Positions 12,001 through 19,587 of a stretch of 64,000 nucleotides of DNA are shown here, piece after piece. The position numbers were made by a program, and so were the translations under genes. The notes under the pieces were generated by a model. The model saw nothing but the letters and a program-made list of their open reading frames with translations, ran no database searches and was not told the DNA's origin. Within the stretch, counting starts at the first letter, position 1; every line of letters begins with the position of its first letter. The stretch is from JAGMES01 sp023128035. Lineage in GTDB: Bacteria > Bacillota > Halanaerobiia > DY22613. The stretch spans positions 12,735 through 76,734 of the forward strand of contig DAOVRZ010000011.1 in NCBI GenBank assembly GCA_030627905.1. The letters are read 5' to 3'.

Positions 12001-15000
12001 GCGCAGGATTTATTGAATGTGATGCAAAAGATATATTTATTTTGGATATGCATCATATTATCTCAGACGGTTTTTCAATGGAAATTTTAACGAATGAATT
12101 TATGAATTTATATAATGGGGCAGTGTTACCTGAATTAAAGATTCAATATAAAGATTTTGCTGTTTGGCAAAATGAATTTTTAAAGTCTGAACAGATGAAA
12201 ATACAGGAAGATTACTGGTTAGATAAGTTCTCAGGTGAATTACCTGTACTTAATCTACCAACAGATTATCCACGTCCATCAGTACAGGATTTTGAAGGTA
12301 CTCATTTTACTTTTGATATTGATAAAGAGCTTACATTTAGTCTAAATGAGTTATCTCTAACTAAAGGCGTAACACTTAATATGACTTTATTGGCCGCTTA
12401 TTATATTTTATTAGCAAAGTATTCTGGTCAGGAAGATATTATCATAGGTACACCTAATGCAGGGAGACATCGCTCGGATTTAGAAAATATTATAGGTATG
12501 TTTGTTAATACTTTGGTCCTTAGAGGTATTGCGTCTTCTGAAAAGACATTTGCTCAACTTCTAAATGAAGTTAAGGATGACACTTTGAGAGCATATGAGA
12601 ATCAAGATTATCAGTTTGAGATGTTGGTTGAAAAATTGCATCTTGAGCGAGATATGAGTAGAAATCCTCTCTTTGATGTGCTATTTATTTTACAAAATAT
12701 TAGTGATGAAAAAATGGAGAAAAGTAGTACTGTTAACTTTGAATTAAATATTTCAAAATTTGATCTTACTTTAATGGCTATTGAACTTAAAGATGGAATG
12801 CAGTTTACTTTTGAATACAGGTCAAAACTATTTAAACCTCAAACTATAGAAAGACTAGCAAAACATTATATAAATATTCTTAATGCGTTCTCTCAAAATT
12901 CAGATATACTTATTTCAAATATCGATCTTCTTTCTAATGAAGAGAGGAATATGATTTTAGATGAATTTAATTCTGCAGAAATAAAATGTAGTCAAAAAAC
13001 AATTCATCAACTCTTTGAAGAAGAGGTAGAAAAAACACCTGAAAAAATCGCTCTTGTTTGCAATAATGATCATATGACATATGAAGAATTAAATAAAAAA
13101 TCAAATCAATTAGCAAATCTATTGCGTTCAAAAGGTATTGCAAAAGATCAAATTGTTGGAATTATGGTAGAACGATCATTAGAAATGATTGTTGGAATGA
13201 TGGGTGTCTTAAAAGCTGGGGGAGCTTATTTACCTATTGATTTTGATTACCCTAAAGAACGAACTGAATATATGTTGAAAGATAGTAATGTGAATATATT
13301 ATTAACTCAAGATAACATGAGCAAAAAAGTTAATTTTGCAGGAGAAATTATTTTACTCGGAGATGAAACACTTTTTACTGGTGATAGTTTAAATTTTAAA
13401 AATATGAGCAGTCCAAATGATTTGGCATATTTGATATATACATCAGGATCTACAGGAATGCCTAAAGGTGTTTTATTAGAACATAAAGGGATTGTTAGTT
13501 TAGCAACATATTTTAAAAAGGATTTAGGTATTAAAAATACTGATAGAATTTTACAATTTGCATCTTGTTCTTTTGATGCATCAGTCTGGGAAATTTATAT
13601 GACACTCTTAACTGGAGCTACATTGTATTTGATAGATCAAGATACTATAAATAGTTATGATGATTTTATAGAATTTTTAAATACAAATGACTTAACCGTA
13701 GCTACTTTACCTCCTGTTTATTTAAAGAATTTGGATCCTGAAAAGATCACTTCTTTGCGAAAAGTGGTCACAGCAGGGTCGAAAACCAACTTTGATTTGG
13801 TTGATAAGTGGAAAAATAAAGTTTCGTATGTTAATGCATATGGACCGACAGAAGGTACAATTTGTGCTACTGATTGGGAGTGCGTTTGTGATACGAAAGA
13901 ATTTGTATCTGTTCCTATCGGCAAACCAATACATAATACTAAAGTTTATATTCTTAATCGAGATGGACAACCTGCACCAATTGGAGTACCTGGTGAATTA
14001 TGTATATCAGGCATAGGACTTGCCAGGGGATATTTAAATAGGCAAAAGTTAACTGAAGAGAAATTTGTGTTAAATCCATTTAGTGTTAGTGGCAATGAAG
14101 ACGAAAAGATGTATAGAACAGGAGACCTGGCTAGATGGTTGCTAGATGGTAATATAGAGTTTTTGGGAAGAATAGATCATCAAGTCAAAATAAGAGGTTA
14201 TAGAATAGAGATAGGCGAGATTGAGAGTTGGTTGAAAAAACATGAGCGGATTATAGAAGCTCTCGTTGTTGATTATAAAGACTTTGCTTTAGAAAGTTAC
14301 CTATGTGCCTACTATACATCTAAAGAGACATTAGCTGATAATGATTTACGCCAGTACTTATCTAATAAACTACCAAATTATATGATTCCAACATATTTAA
14401 TTAGTTTGGATGAGATGCCTATAACAACTAGTGGTAAAATAGATCGAAAAGCTTTACCTAGACCAGAAGGTAAACTTCAAGAAAAGATTGAGTACATTCC
14501 ACCATCGAATGAAATTGAGGAAAAACTAGTTAAAATATTCTCAGAAGTTTTAAGTATTAAAAAGATCGGAGTTGCTCATAACTTTTTTGAAATAGGAGGA
14601 GATTCAATCAAAGCAATGCAGGTGGCTGCTAAGATATCTCAGCGTGGATATTATTGTAAGGTACAAGATATTATAATGTATCCGACAATAGCACAACTTG
14701 CTCCAAAGGTAGAAAAAAGAGATGATCAGTTAAAAGAAGAGCAGGGGTTAATAAGTGGCGAAGTACTTCCCTCAGCTATTCAATTGAGGACATTTGACCT
14801 TGATACTTATGATAAGCAACATCATCATTCTTGCCCATTCTTTTTAGAATTAAAACAGGATATTAATATTGACATGTTGAAAAAAGCGTTGGCAAAGCTT
14901 TTGGAACATCATGATGCCTTAAGATTAAATTATGATCCAAAGAAGGAAGTGTTTTTTGAAAACAATAGTTATTTAGAGCAGGATTTTGAAATTCCGGTTT

Positions 15001-16067
15001 ATGATTTATCTAATTTTTTAGCTATAAAACAAAATAAACAGATAGCTGAATATGGGACAGAAATTATGAGTAGTATTAATTTGGAACATGATGTATACTT
15101 TAAAGCCTGTATTTTTGATTTAGGTAAACGTGGAAAACGACTATTATTAGTTGTTCATCATCATGTTCTGGATCCTGCTTCAGGAATAATTTTGCTCGAA
15201 GATTTGACCAATTTTCTCACTCAGCTTACAGAAACTGGAGAAATTAAGACTTCAATGAAGACTGCTTCATTTAAGACCTGGACGTCTGAGGTAAACAAGT
15301 ATGCCCAAAGCAATGAACTATTAACGGAAAAAGCATATTGGGAAGAGGTTTTAACAACAGATTTTTCAATGCCTCAAGATTTTGATAAAGGTCCTTATTA
15401 CTATAACAGTTGTGAGAGGGTTATAGTAGGTTTAAATGAAGATGAAACTGAAAAATTACTTACTATAGCCAATCGAACTTATAAAACTGAAACAAGTCAA
15501 TTATTAATAACTGCAATGGCATTAGCCTTAAGTAATTTTGCTAATGAAAAAGAAGTAGTATTTGAATTAGAAAACAATGGTAGACAGGGTTTGAATACAG
15601 ATATAGATATCTTCAGAACAATAGGGTGGTTTACTGCAATTTATCCAGTTAAATTTGATTTCCGTAATTGTGTTGATTTAAGAGAAGAGATTTTGTATGT
15701 TAAGTCACGGTTACGTCAAACACCAAATAAAGGTGTAGGTTATGGTATCTTGAAGGAGATTAGTAAGACGGACCTACCCGAAATGAAATTTAAAGATACA
15801 GTAATTTTTAATTATATCGGTCAAGTAGATAATAGTTTAAATAATGAATTTTTCAAAGGAGCTACTGAATACGCTGGTGAAATTACCCATCCAGAGAGTT
15901 CACTTATAGGAAATTTAGGTGTAGGTTGTTCTATTAATAGTGGAAAATTTAAAATATGGTTTGCTTATAGTAAAAATAAGTATCGTAAAAAGACGATTCA
16001 AAAGTTAGCTAAGGATTATTTAAATATATTGCGTAAAATTATTGACCACTGTATCAGTTTACAGTAA
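9090..16067 (+). CDS. Non-ribosomal peptide synthetase (half-C)-A-T-C-A-T-E
   Basis: 2325 residues, start ATG after AAAGGAG. Residues 1-250 match only the C-terminal half of a condensation domain: no HHxxxDG is present, although the preceding protein ends in a complete C domain. Then A1 (YTSGSTGKPKGV near 415), T1 (LGGQSFKAM near 800), C (HHIISDG near 987), A2 (YTSGSTGMPKGV near 1449), T2 (IGGDSIKAM near 1831) and a terminal epimerization domain. By-eye pockets are D-A-E-S-I-G-T-V-C-K for A1 (closest to a Lys-type code as I recall it; tentative) and D-A-W-T-V-A-A-I-C-K for A2 (Phe). The E domain has HHHVLDP in place of HHxxxDG, ENNGRQ in place of EGHGRE, and an intact TIGWFT. No thioesterase or reductase domain ends the protein, and a terminator follows. 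Confidence 0.94.
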   Translation: MSKETLQNISLASGKFEKEKKYWLNKLSGTTRFELPLDYQRLKSIVRTYKTLQYSFSSDVSAKITKLARNSEHAAYMILLVGVKYLLYLYTSSEDVVVISPIPKQKNSKKYINSILALRTLINSDMTFKELLLKIKQTVVEADQNQNYPIQKVAEELNILFSEERFPFSDVVVSLENIHDTSYMANKRHDLSFAFVKNSDGLECRLEYGENLFRDETIRQIAKQLETILQVCLVDPDKKIKYLDIISAEERQKLLNEFNQTTEDYSKDKLVYQLFEEQVYKNPDRVALIFEDKQMTYLELNEKANQLARVLRNKGVKSDQIVGLMVEPSFEMFIGILGIIKAGGAYLPIDPDYPQERIDFILKDSEVDILITQNKLYSYISFDGEIIDLDDENNYQGERGNLEIVNKKQDLIYIIYTSGSTGKPKGVMVEHRNVLAYINAFKKEFNPDHTDVVLQQASYAFDASIEEIFPILTEGGKLVISKRDQIRDINILIDVLEKNKATIISCSPLLLNELNKMHPIESIHTYISGGDVLKAEYIFNLQKHAKVYNTYGPTETTVCVTYNKCKDSEMVNVPIGKPIANYKVYILDRNQQLVPVGVAGELCVAGDGVTRGYLNRPELTAEKFIPNMFLKNSNVLRDKIYRTGDKARWLPDGNVEFLGRIDNQVKIRGFRIELGEIENQLLNHDKIAEAVVIDRIEPNGDKYLCAYLVLVGEVNSLSVAEIRTYLEKELPDYMIPSFFIQLDKIPLTTNGKVDRNALLKVDGNFSTGIEYVAPSTKTEEKITKIWTEVLGVERVGINDNFFILGGQSFKAMLISSKIIKEFNVEIPVRIIFENPTVKELAIYIDQADEASYSSIEVIEPRDYYPVSSAQKRIYVLNQLDTDNITYNMPYVLTLDDHLDKERVKLTLRKLIQRHEVLRTSFKMIDDQIAQIIHQEEIDLDITYLQASEENLLETFKDFIQPFDLSKAPLLRAGFIECDAKDIFILDMHHIISDGFSMEILTNEFMNLYNGAVLPELKIQYKDFAVWQNEFLKSEQMKIQEDYWLDKFSGELPVLNLPTDYPRPSVQDFEGTHFTFDIDKELTFSLNELSLTKGVTLNMTLLAAYYILLAKYSGQEDIIIGTPNAGRHRSDLENIIGMFVNTLVLRGIASSEKTFAQLLNEVKDDTLRAYENQDYQFEMLVEKLHLERDMSRNPLFDVLFILQNISDEKMEKSSTVNFELNISKFDLTLMAIELKDGMQFTFEYRSKLFKPQTIERLAKHYINILNAFSQNSDILISNIDLLSNEERNMILDEFNSAEIKCSQKTIHQLFEEEVEKTPEKIALVCNNDHMTYEELNKKSNQLANLLRSKGIAKDQIVGIMVERSLEMIVGMMGVLKAGGAYLPIDFDYPKERTEYMLKDSNVNILLTQDNMSKKVNFAGEIILLGDETLFTGDSLNFKNMSSPNDLAYLIYTSGSTGMPKGVLLEHKGIVSLATYFKKDLGIKNTDRILQFASCSFDASVWEIYMTLLTGATLYLIDQDTINSYDDFIEFLNTNDLTVATLPPVYLKNLDPEKITSLRKVVTAGSKTNFDLVDKWKNKVSYVNAYGPTEGTICATDWECVCDTKEFVSVPIGKPIHNTKVYILNRDGQPAPIGVPGELCISGIGLARGYLNRQKLTEEKFVLNPFSVSGNEDEKMYRTGDLARWLLDGNIEFLGRIDHQVKIRGYRIEIGEIESWLKKHERIIEALVVDYKDFALESYLCAYYTSKETLADNDLRQYLSNKLPNYMIPTYLISLDEMPITTSGKIDRKALPRPEGKLQEKIEYIPPSNEIEEKLVKIFSEVLSIKKIGVAHNFFEIGGDSIKAMQVAAKISQRGYYCKVQDIIMYPTIAQLAPKVEKRDDQLKEEQGLISGEVLPSAIQLRTFDLDTYDKQHHHSCPFFLELKQDINIDMLKKALAKLLEHHDALRLNYDPKKEVFFENNSYLEQDFEIPVYDLSNFLAIKQNKQIAEYGTEIMSSINLEHDVYFKACIFDLGKRGKRLLLVVHHHVLDPASGIILLEDLTNFLTQLTETGEIKTSMKTASFKTWTSEVNKYAQSNELLTEKAYWEEVLTTDFSMPQDFDKGPYYYNSCERVIVGLNEDETEKLLTIANRTYKTETSQLLITAMALALSNFANEKEVVFELENNGRQGLNTDIDIFRTIGWFTAIYPVKFDFRNCVDLREEILYVKSRLRQTPNKGVGYGILKEISKTDLPEMKFKDTVIFNYIGQVDNSLNNEFFKGATEYAGEITHPESSLIGNLGVGCSINSGKFKIWFAYSKNKYRKKTIQKLAKDYLNILRKIIDHCISLQ

Positions 16068-16083
16068 TATGTGATTTTACTAG

Positions 16084-16113
16084 GCTGTTGACGAAGGTCA
16101 ACAGTCTTTTTTA
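16084..16113 (+). terminator. Terminator after NRPS operon
   Basis: CTGTTGAC and GTCAACAG pair around a GAAG loop, followed by TCTTTTTT. It lies 17 bases after the NRPS stop codon and marks the end of the assembly-line operon. Confidence 0.85.
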
Positions 16114-16173
16114 TCTTTTGAAATAAGACCCCCACTGAAGCCCCAATGTTCAGCTTTAGCTGGACGAGTTCAC
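16113..16173 (-). repeat. IS200/IS605-end-like palindromic repeat, short copy
   Basis: The reverse complement matches 52145-52259 at both ends (GTGAACTCGTCCAGCTAAAG at one end, TCAAAAGAT at the other). It lacks an internal stretch of about 55 bases present in the other copy. The GGGGCTTCAGT and GGGGGTCTTA motifs and nested hairpins resemble IS200/IS605 termini. No transposase gene is nearby, so it is probably a remnant or non-autonomous copy. Confidence 0.5.
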
Positions 16174-16240
16174 TTTATAATTTATTTTTCTATATAATCG
16201 CCCTACTTTGGACATACTTTTCTATGAGGTGAAGATATGG

Positions 16241-17287
16241 ATGAAGAAATGGCTTAAGATTTTATACCTTTTTGTACCGATAAGTATAGGTCTCAAATTT
16301 ATTGACGGAGCATCGGATTGGACTTTTGTTATAGCAAGTTTAGCTATTATTCCTTTAGCTACTTTGATCGCAAAAAGTACAGAAGAATTAGCTAAATATT
16401 TAGGGCCTAGTTTGGGTGGTTTGGTAAATGTAACTTTTGGAAATGCCACAGAACTTATTATATCAATTCTTGCAATTTTAAAAGGTTTATTGCGGGTAGT
16501 AAAAGCAGCTATTGCGGGATCAATTATTACAAATCTGTTATTGATTCTAGGGTTGAGCTTATTTTTTGGAGGACTGAAATTTCAAAAACAAAAATTTAAT
16601 CGAGTGATGGCTGTCACAAATGCGACTATGTTGATGTTAGCAATAGTAGGAATGATTATTCCTGCTATCTTTTACTATGCTTCTCCTAGCCTTAAAACAG
16701 TAGTTTTGGGCAGGTTTAGTCTTAGCGTGGCAACGGTGTTGCTAATTACATATTTTCTAAGTTTATATTTCACTCAGGTAACTCATCGAAAATTGTGCGC
16801 AGATAAGCAAAAAAAAGAACCTAAAGAGTGGGGTTTGCTTAGATCAGTATTGACTTTGCTTGTTACTACGGTTTTGATTAGTTTTGAGGCGAATCAATTG
16901 GTGGGTGCCATTGATCAGGTTGAAGCAGACTTAGGAATTTCCGGAATTTTTGTAGGAGTGATTATTATTCCACTAATCTCAAATGTAGCAGAAAATACAA
17001 CTGCAGTTTTAATGGCGAGGAAAGGCAAAATTGATCTTAGTTTGAATATGGTAATGGGATCTAGTATTCAAGTAGCCCTTTTTATAGTGCCATTGATGAT
17101 TTTTTTTAGTCATTTAGTAGGAAATCCAATGAATGTACTCTTTAGTCCTTTGGAGTTGAGTGCGATTGGTTTTGGTGTATTGACTGTTAACACAATTTAT
17201 TTACAGGGAGAGGGATATTGGTTTGAAGGTATTCAACTTATAGCAGCATATGTGATAATAGCTTTGGCATTCTTTTTTGTGTATTAG
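16241..17287 (+). CDS. cax: Ca2+/H+ antiporter, CaCA/CAX family
   Basis: About 348 residues, strongly hydrophobic, with roughly eleven predicted membrane segments. The two inverted CAX signature repeats are visible: FGNATELIISILAI in the first half and SNVAENTTAVLMARKGKIDL followed by GSSIQVALF in the second. The family exchanges cytosolic Ca2+ for protons across the membrane. ATG 16241 (MKKWLKILYL) is preferred because TGAGGTGAAGA lies just upstream; an upstream in-frame ATG at 16208 has no ribosome site. The gene stands alone between two terminators and has no clear link to the NRPS genes. Confidence 0.9.
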   Translation: MKKWLKILYLFVPISIGLKFIDGASDWTFVIASLAIIPLATLIAKSTEELAKYLGPSLGGLVNVTFGNATELIISILAILKGLLRVVKAAIAGSIITNLLLILGLSLFFGGLKFQKQKFNRVMAVTNATMLMLAIVGMIIPAIFYYASPSLKTVVLGRFSLSVATVLLITYFLSLYFTQVTHRKLCADKQKKEPKEWGLLRSVLTLLVTTVLISFEANQLVGAIDQVEADLGISGIFVGVIIIPLISNVAENTTAVLMARKGKIDLSLNMVMGSSIQVALFIVPLMIFFSHLVGNPMNVLFSPLELSAIGFGVLTVNTIYLQGEGYWFEGIQLIAAYVIIALAFFFVY

Positions 17288-17346
17288 ATTAGATAGTACA
17301 CAACTTTTGCAGTTCGGTGCAAGGCTGCGTTTAATGGCATATATAG

Positions 17347-17388
17347 AAAAAAGGATGGCGAAGAATAAACTTCTTCCATCCTTTTTTT
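17347..17388 (+). terminator. Terminator after cax
   Basis: AAAAAAGGATGG pairs with CCATCCTTTTTTT, with an extra GAAG/CTTC pairing inside, followed by a run of T. It can act in either direction. Confidence 0.8.
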
Positions 17389-17434
17389 CATGCATACGTA
17401 GATTGAAAGGTTTTGTGAAGGTTTTGTTTTTAAA

Positions 17435-17541
17435 ATTGGGAAACTCTGCTGGGATAGGTTATAAGAAGTAGGGGTTTAAGAGAAGGCAGAGTTTCCCAAT
17501 AAATTAATTCCGATAAATCCTATAGAAAACGTAGGAATTAA
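17435..17541. repeat. Two adjacent intergenic inverted repeats
   Basis: ATTGGGAAACTCTGC (17435-17449) is the exact reverse complement of 17486-17500, a 15-bp stem with a 36-base loop. Directly after it, TTAATTCC (17504-17511) pairs with GGAATTAA (17534-17541). The 17288-17711 gap holds these and the cax terminator but no convincing gene. Function unknown; no T-run follows the first stem. Confidence 0.6.
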
Positions 17542-17711
17542 TCTTCTTTTTCTTTATTCGGTATTAGGCAATAAAAATCCTGCAAAAATAAAATAAAGAT
17601 TTATAATAAAACAAAAATTATTCTGATATTGAGTGGTATAAATTGCATAAAGGTTTTTGAAAAAAAACACAGAAAATTTATTATAAACGAATTAAGAAAG
17701 AGGGGGTAGTC

Positions 17712-18542
17712 TTGAGATATATTTGGCTCTTTTTACTTTTGATAATTGTAATTTTATTTACATATATTTTTTTAATAGTTTTTCAGAGAAATGAAGTGAC
17801 AACTGTTGATGCGAGTGCTGCTTGGTTAGTGGATTATGCAAGAAAAGAAGTAAATGAATTGCGAGTAATGACTTTTAATATTCACTATGGAATGGGCTCT
17901 GATGAAAAGTTAGATTTAGATCGAATTGCTCAACTAATTATTGATGAAGAGGTAGATATAGTAGGATTGAATGAAGTAGATCGTTGGCTACTTCGTTCGA
18001 AGATGACAGATCAGATACAGGTATTGGGAGAGGAAGTTAAGATGAATTATTTTTTTTCAGCCACAATACATTTTGGATTGGGTCAATATGGAAATGGGGT
18101 TCTGGCAAGTTTTCCTATAGTTAACCCAAGTGGAGAAAAACTTCCTAGATTTTTAAAACGAGAACAGAGAGGATTGATCGGATTTACCACATATATTGAT
18201 GGCCTGGAGGTAAAGATTATTATAACTCATTTGGGTTTAAATCCAGTGGAACGCCAAAAACAGTTAGATTTTCTTCAAGACAAAATAAATGAAATAGAAA
18301 TGCCTTTGATTCTTATTGGGGATTTTAATTCTGATCCCACAGCATTAGTTATGCGTAAATTTTTGCAAAGTACTGGGTTAAAGGTAAATTCATATAAGCC
18401 TACTTTTCCTGCTAACAATCCTGATTTAAAAATAGATTATATCTTAACTTCAGCGGAGTGGGAACTTGTCGAAGAAATAAAACCAATTTCTACATTGTCT
18501 TCCGACCATTTACCATTAGTGGGGACATTTCGCTTAAGATGA
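17712..18542 (+). CDS. Membrane-anchored endonuclease/exonuclease/phosphatase (EEP) family protein
   Basis: 276 residues. The first 25 residues form one hydrophobic segment (RYIWLFLLLIIVILFTYIF), a signal anchor. The rest carries EEP metal-dependent hydrolase motifs in order: MTFNIHYG, GLNEVDR, THLGLNP, GDFNSDP, KIDYIL and SSDHLPL. All expected catalytic Asn, Glu, Asp and His residues are present. Relatives cleave phosphodiester bonds in nucleic acids, sphingolipids or inositol phosphates; the substrate cannot be told here, but an extracytoplasmic location favours a non-DNA substrate. The start is TTG 17712 after AGGGGG. It is followed by a very large hairpin and appears monocistronic. Confidence 0.85.
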   Translation: MRYIWLFLLLIIVILFTYIFLIVFQRNEVTTVDASAAWLVDYARKEVNELRVMTFNIHYGMGSDEKLDLDRIAQLIIDEEVDIVGLNEVDRWLLRSKMTDQIQVLGEEVKMNYFFSATIHFGLGQYGNGVLASFPIVNPSGEKLPRFLKREQRGLIGFTTYIDGLEVKIIITHLGLNPVERQKQLDFLQDKINEIEMPLILIGDFNSDPTALVMRKFLQSTGLKVNSYKPTFPANNPDLKIDYILTSAEWELVEEIKPISTLSSDHLPLVGTFRLR

Positions 18543-18547
18543 TTCGA

Positions 18548-18653
18548 CCACAAAAAGTATTTTAGTTGCACTTGCATACCATATAAAGTACTGACCTCGC
18601 CAATTCAGTACTTTATATGGTATGCAAGCTCTTGTGCGACTACTTTTTGTGGG
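18548..18653. repeat. Very long near-perfect hairpin (about 105 bp)
   Basis: The inner arms 18572-18594 and 18605-18627 are exact 23-base reverse complements around a 10-base loop. Outside them AGTTGCAC pairs with GTGCGACT, and CCACAAAAAGTA pairs with TACTTTTTGTGG at the borders. The stem is much longer than a normal terminator and has no T tail, so a MITE-like element or a structured RNA end is as likely as transcription termination. Confidence 0.75.
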
Positions 18654-18735
18654 CTAATCATAAGATAGCTTTGTATAAATTTCTTTTCGATGTGAAAAAT
18701 AATATGAGGAATGTAATTTTGGGGGGCGAATAAGA

Positions 18736-19587
18736 GTGCGGAATCGGAAGGGAGATCTTTTGATTATAGGTGGTGCGGAGGATAAAAAAGATGATTGCCA
18801 AATTCTTAGCTGGTTTGTTGATAAAACGAAAGAGATAGATGGAAAGATTGTTGTGTTGACTACTGCAACTACTTCTCCTGATAAGGTTGGAGAAGAATAT
18901 CGAAAGATTTTTGAAAGTTTAGGAGCAGAAGAGGTTGAGATATTAAAGATTGAAAACCGCCTTGATGCATTTAGAGAAAATAATGCTAAAAAACTTCTTA
19001 TCGCTGATGGAATATACTTTACTGGAGGAGATCAACTTAGAATTACGAGTATTCTTGGTGGAACTTTAGTAGCAAAAGCGTTGTATCGGGCTTTTGATCA
19101 CGGGACTTTGGTTGCTGGAACGAGTGCTGGAGCAGCAATTATGAGTGAAACTATGATTGTTGAAGGAGAAGATGATGAATCTCCAAGACGTTGCACAGTG
19201 AAGATGGCTCCAGGTCTTGGATTATTGAAAAAAGTGGTTGTGGATATGCATTTTTCTCAAAGAGGAAGGCATGGTCGTTTGCTTGCTGCAATTGGACAAA
19301 ATCCAAATATCATGGGAATTGGGATTGATGAGGATACAGCTATAGTTGTACATGCTAATCAGAAATTAGAGGTTCTAGGTTCAAGAACAGTCTGGATTGT
19401 AGATGGCCGAAAAATTTCATACTCTAATGTTTCTGAACAGGCACCAGATGAAGTTTTGGTTCTAGCAGATGTACGATTACATGTTTTATCTTGGGGATAT
19501 GGGTATGATTTAGAAAATGGAATTTTATATACAAGTGATGATGATATTGGATTGTTTAAAGAGCGGAAAGGAGAGAGTAGTGAGTGA
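18736..19587 (+). CDS. cphB: Cyanophycinase
   Basis: 283 residues. The S51-family serine hydrolase signature is clear: LIIGGAEDKK at the N-terminus, YFTGGDQLRI, then GTSAGAA near residue 130 with the nucleophilic Ser. The enzyme cleaves the storage polymer cyanophycin (poly-Asp with Arg side chains) to beta-Asp-Arg dipeptides in the cytoplasm. The start is GTG 18736 with GGGGGG upstream. Its stop overlaps the next gene, cphA, by four bases (GTGA), so the pair is translationally coupled. Polymer synthesis and breakdown are therefore encoded together. Confidence 0.93.
   Translation: MRNRKGDLLIIGGAEDKKDDCQILSWFVDKTKEIDGKIVVLTTATTSPDKVGEEYRKIFESLGAEEVEILKIENRLDAFRENNAKKLLIADGIYFTGGDQLRITSILGGTLVAKALYRAFDHGTLVAGTSAGAAIMSETMIVEGEDDESPRRCTVKMAPGLGLLKKVVVDMHFSQRGRHGRLLAAIGQNPNIMGIGIDEDTAIVVHANQKLEVLGSRTVWIVDGRKISYSNVSEQAPDEVLVLADVRLHVLSWGYGYDLENGILYTSDDDIGLFKERKGESSE

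Noticed and set aside
17277..17471. 64-codon open frame after cax
   Set aside because: It runs through the cax terminator, has no ribosome site and no recognisable composition.
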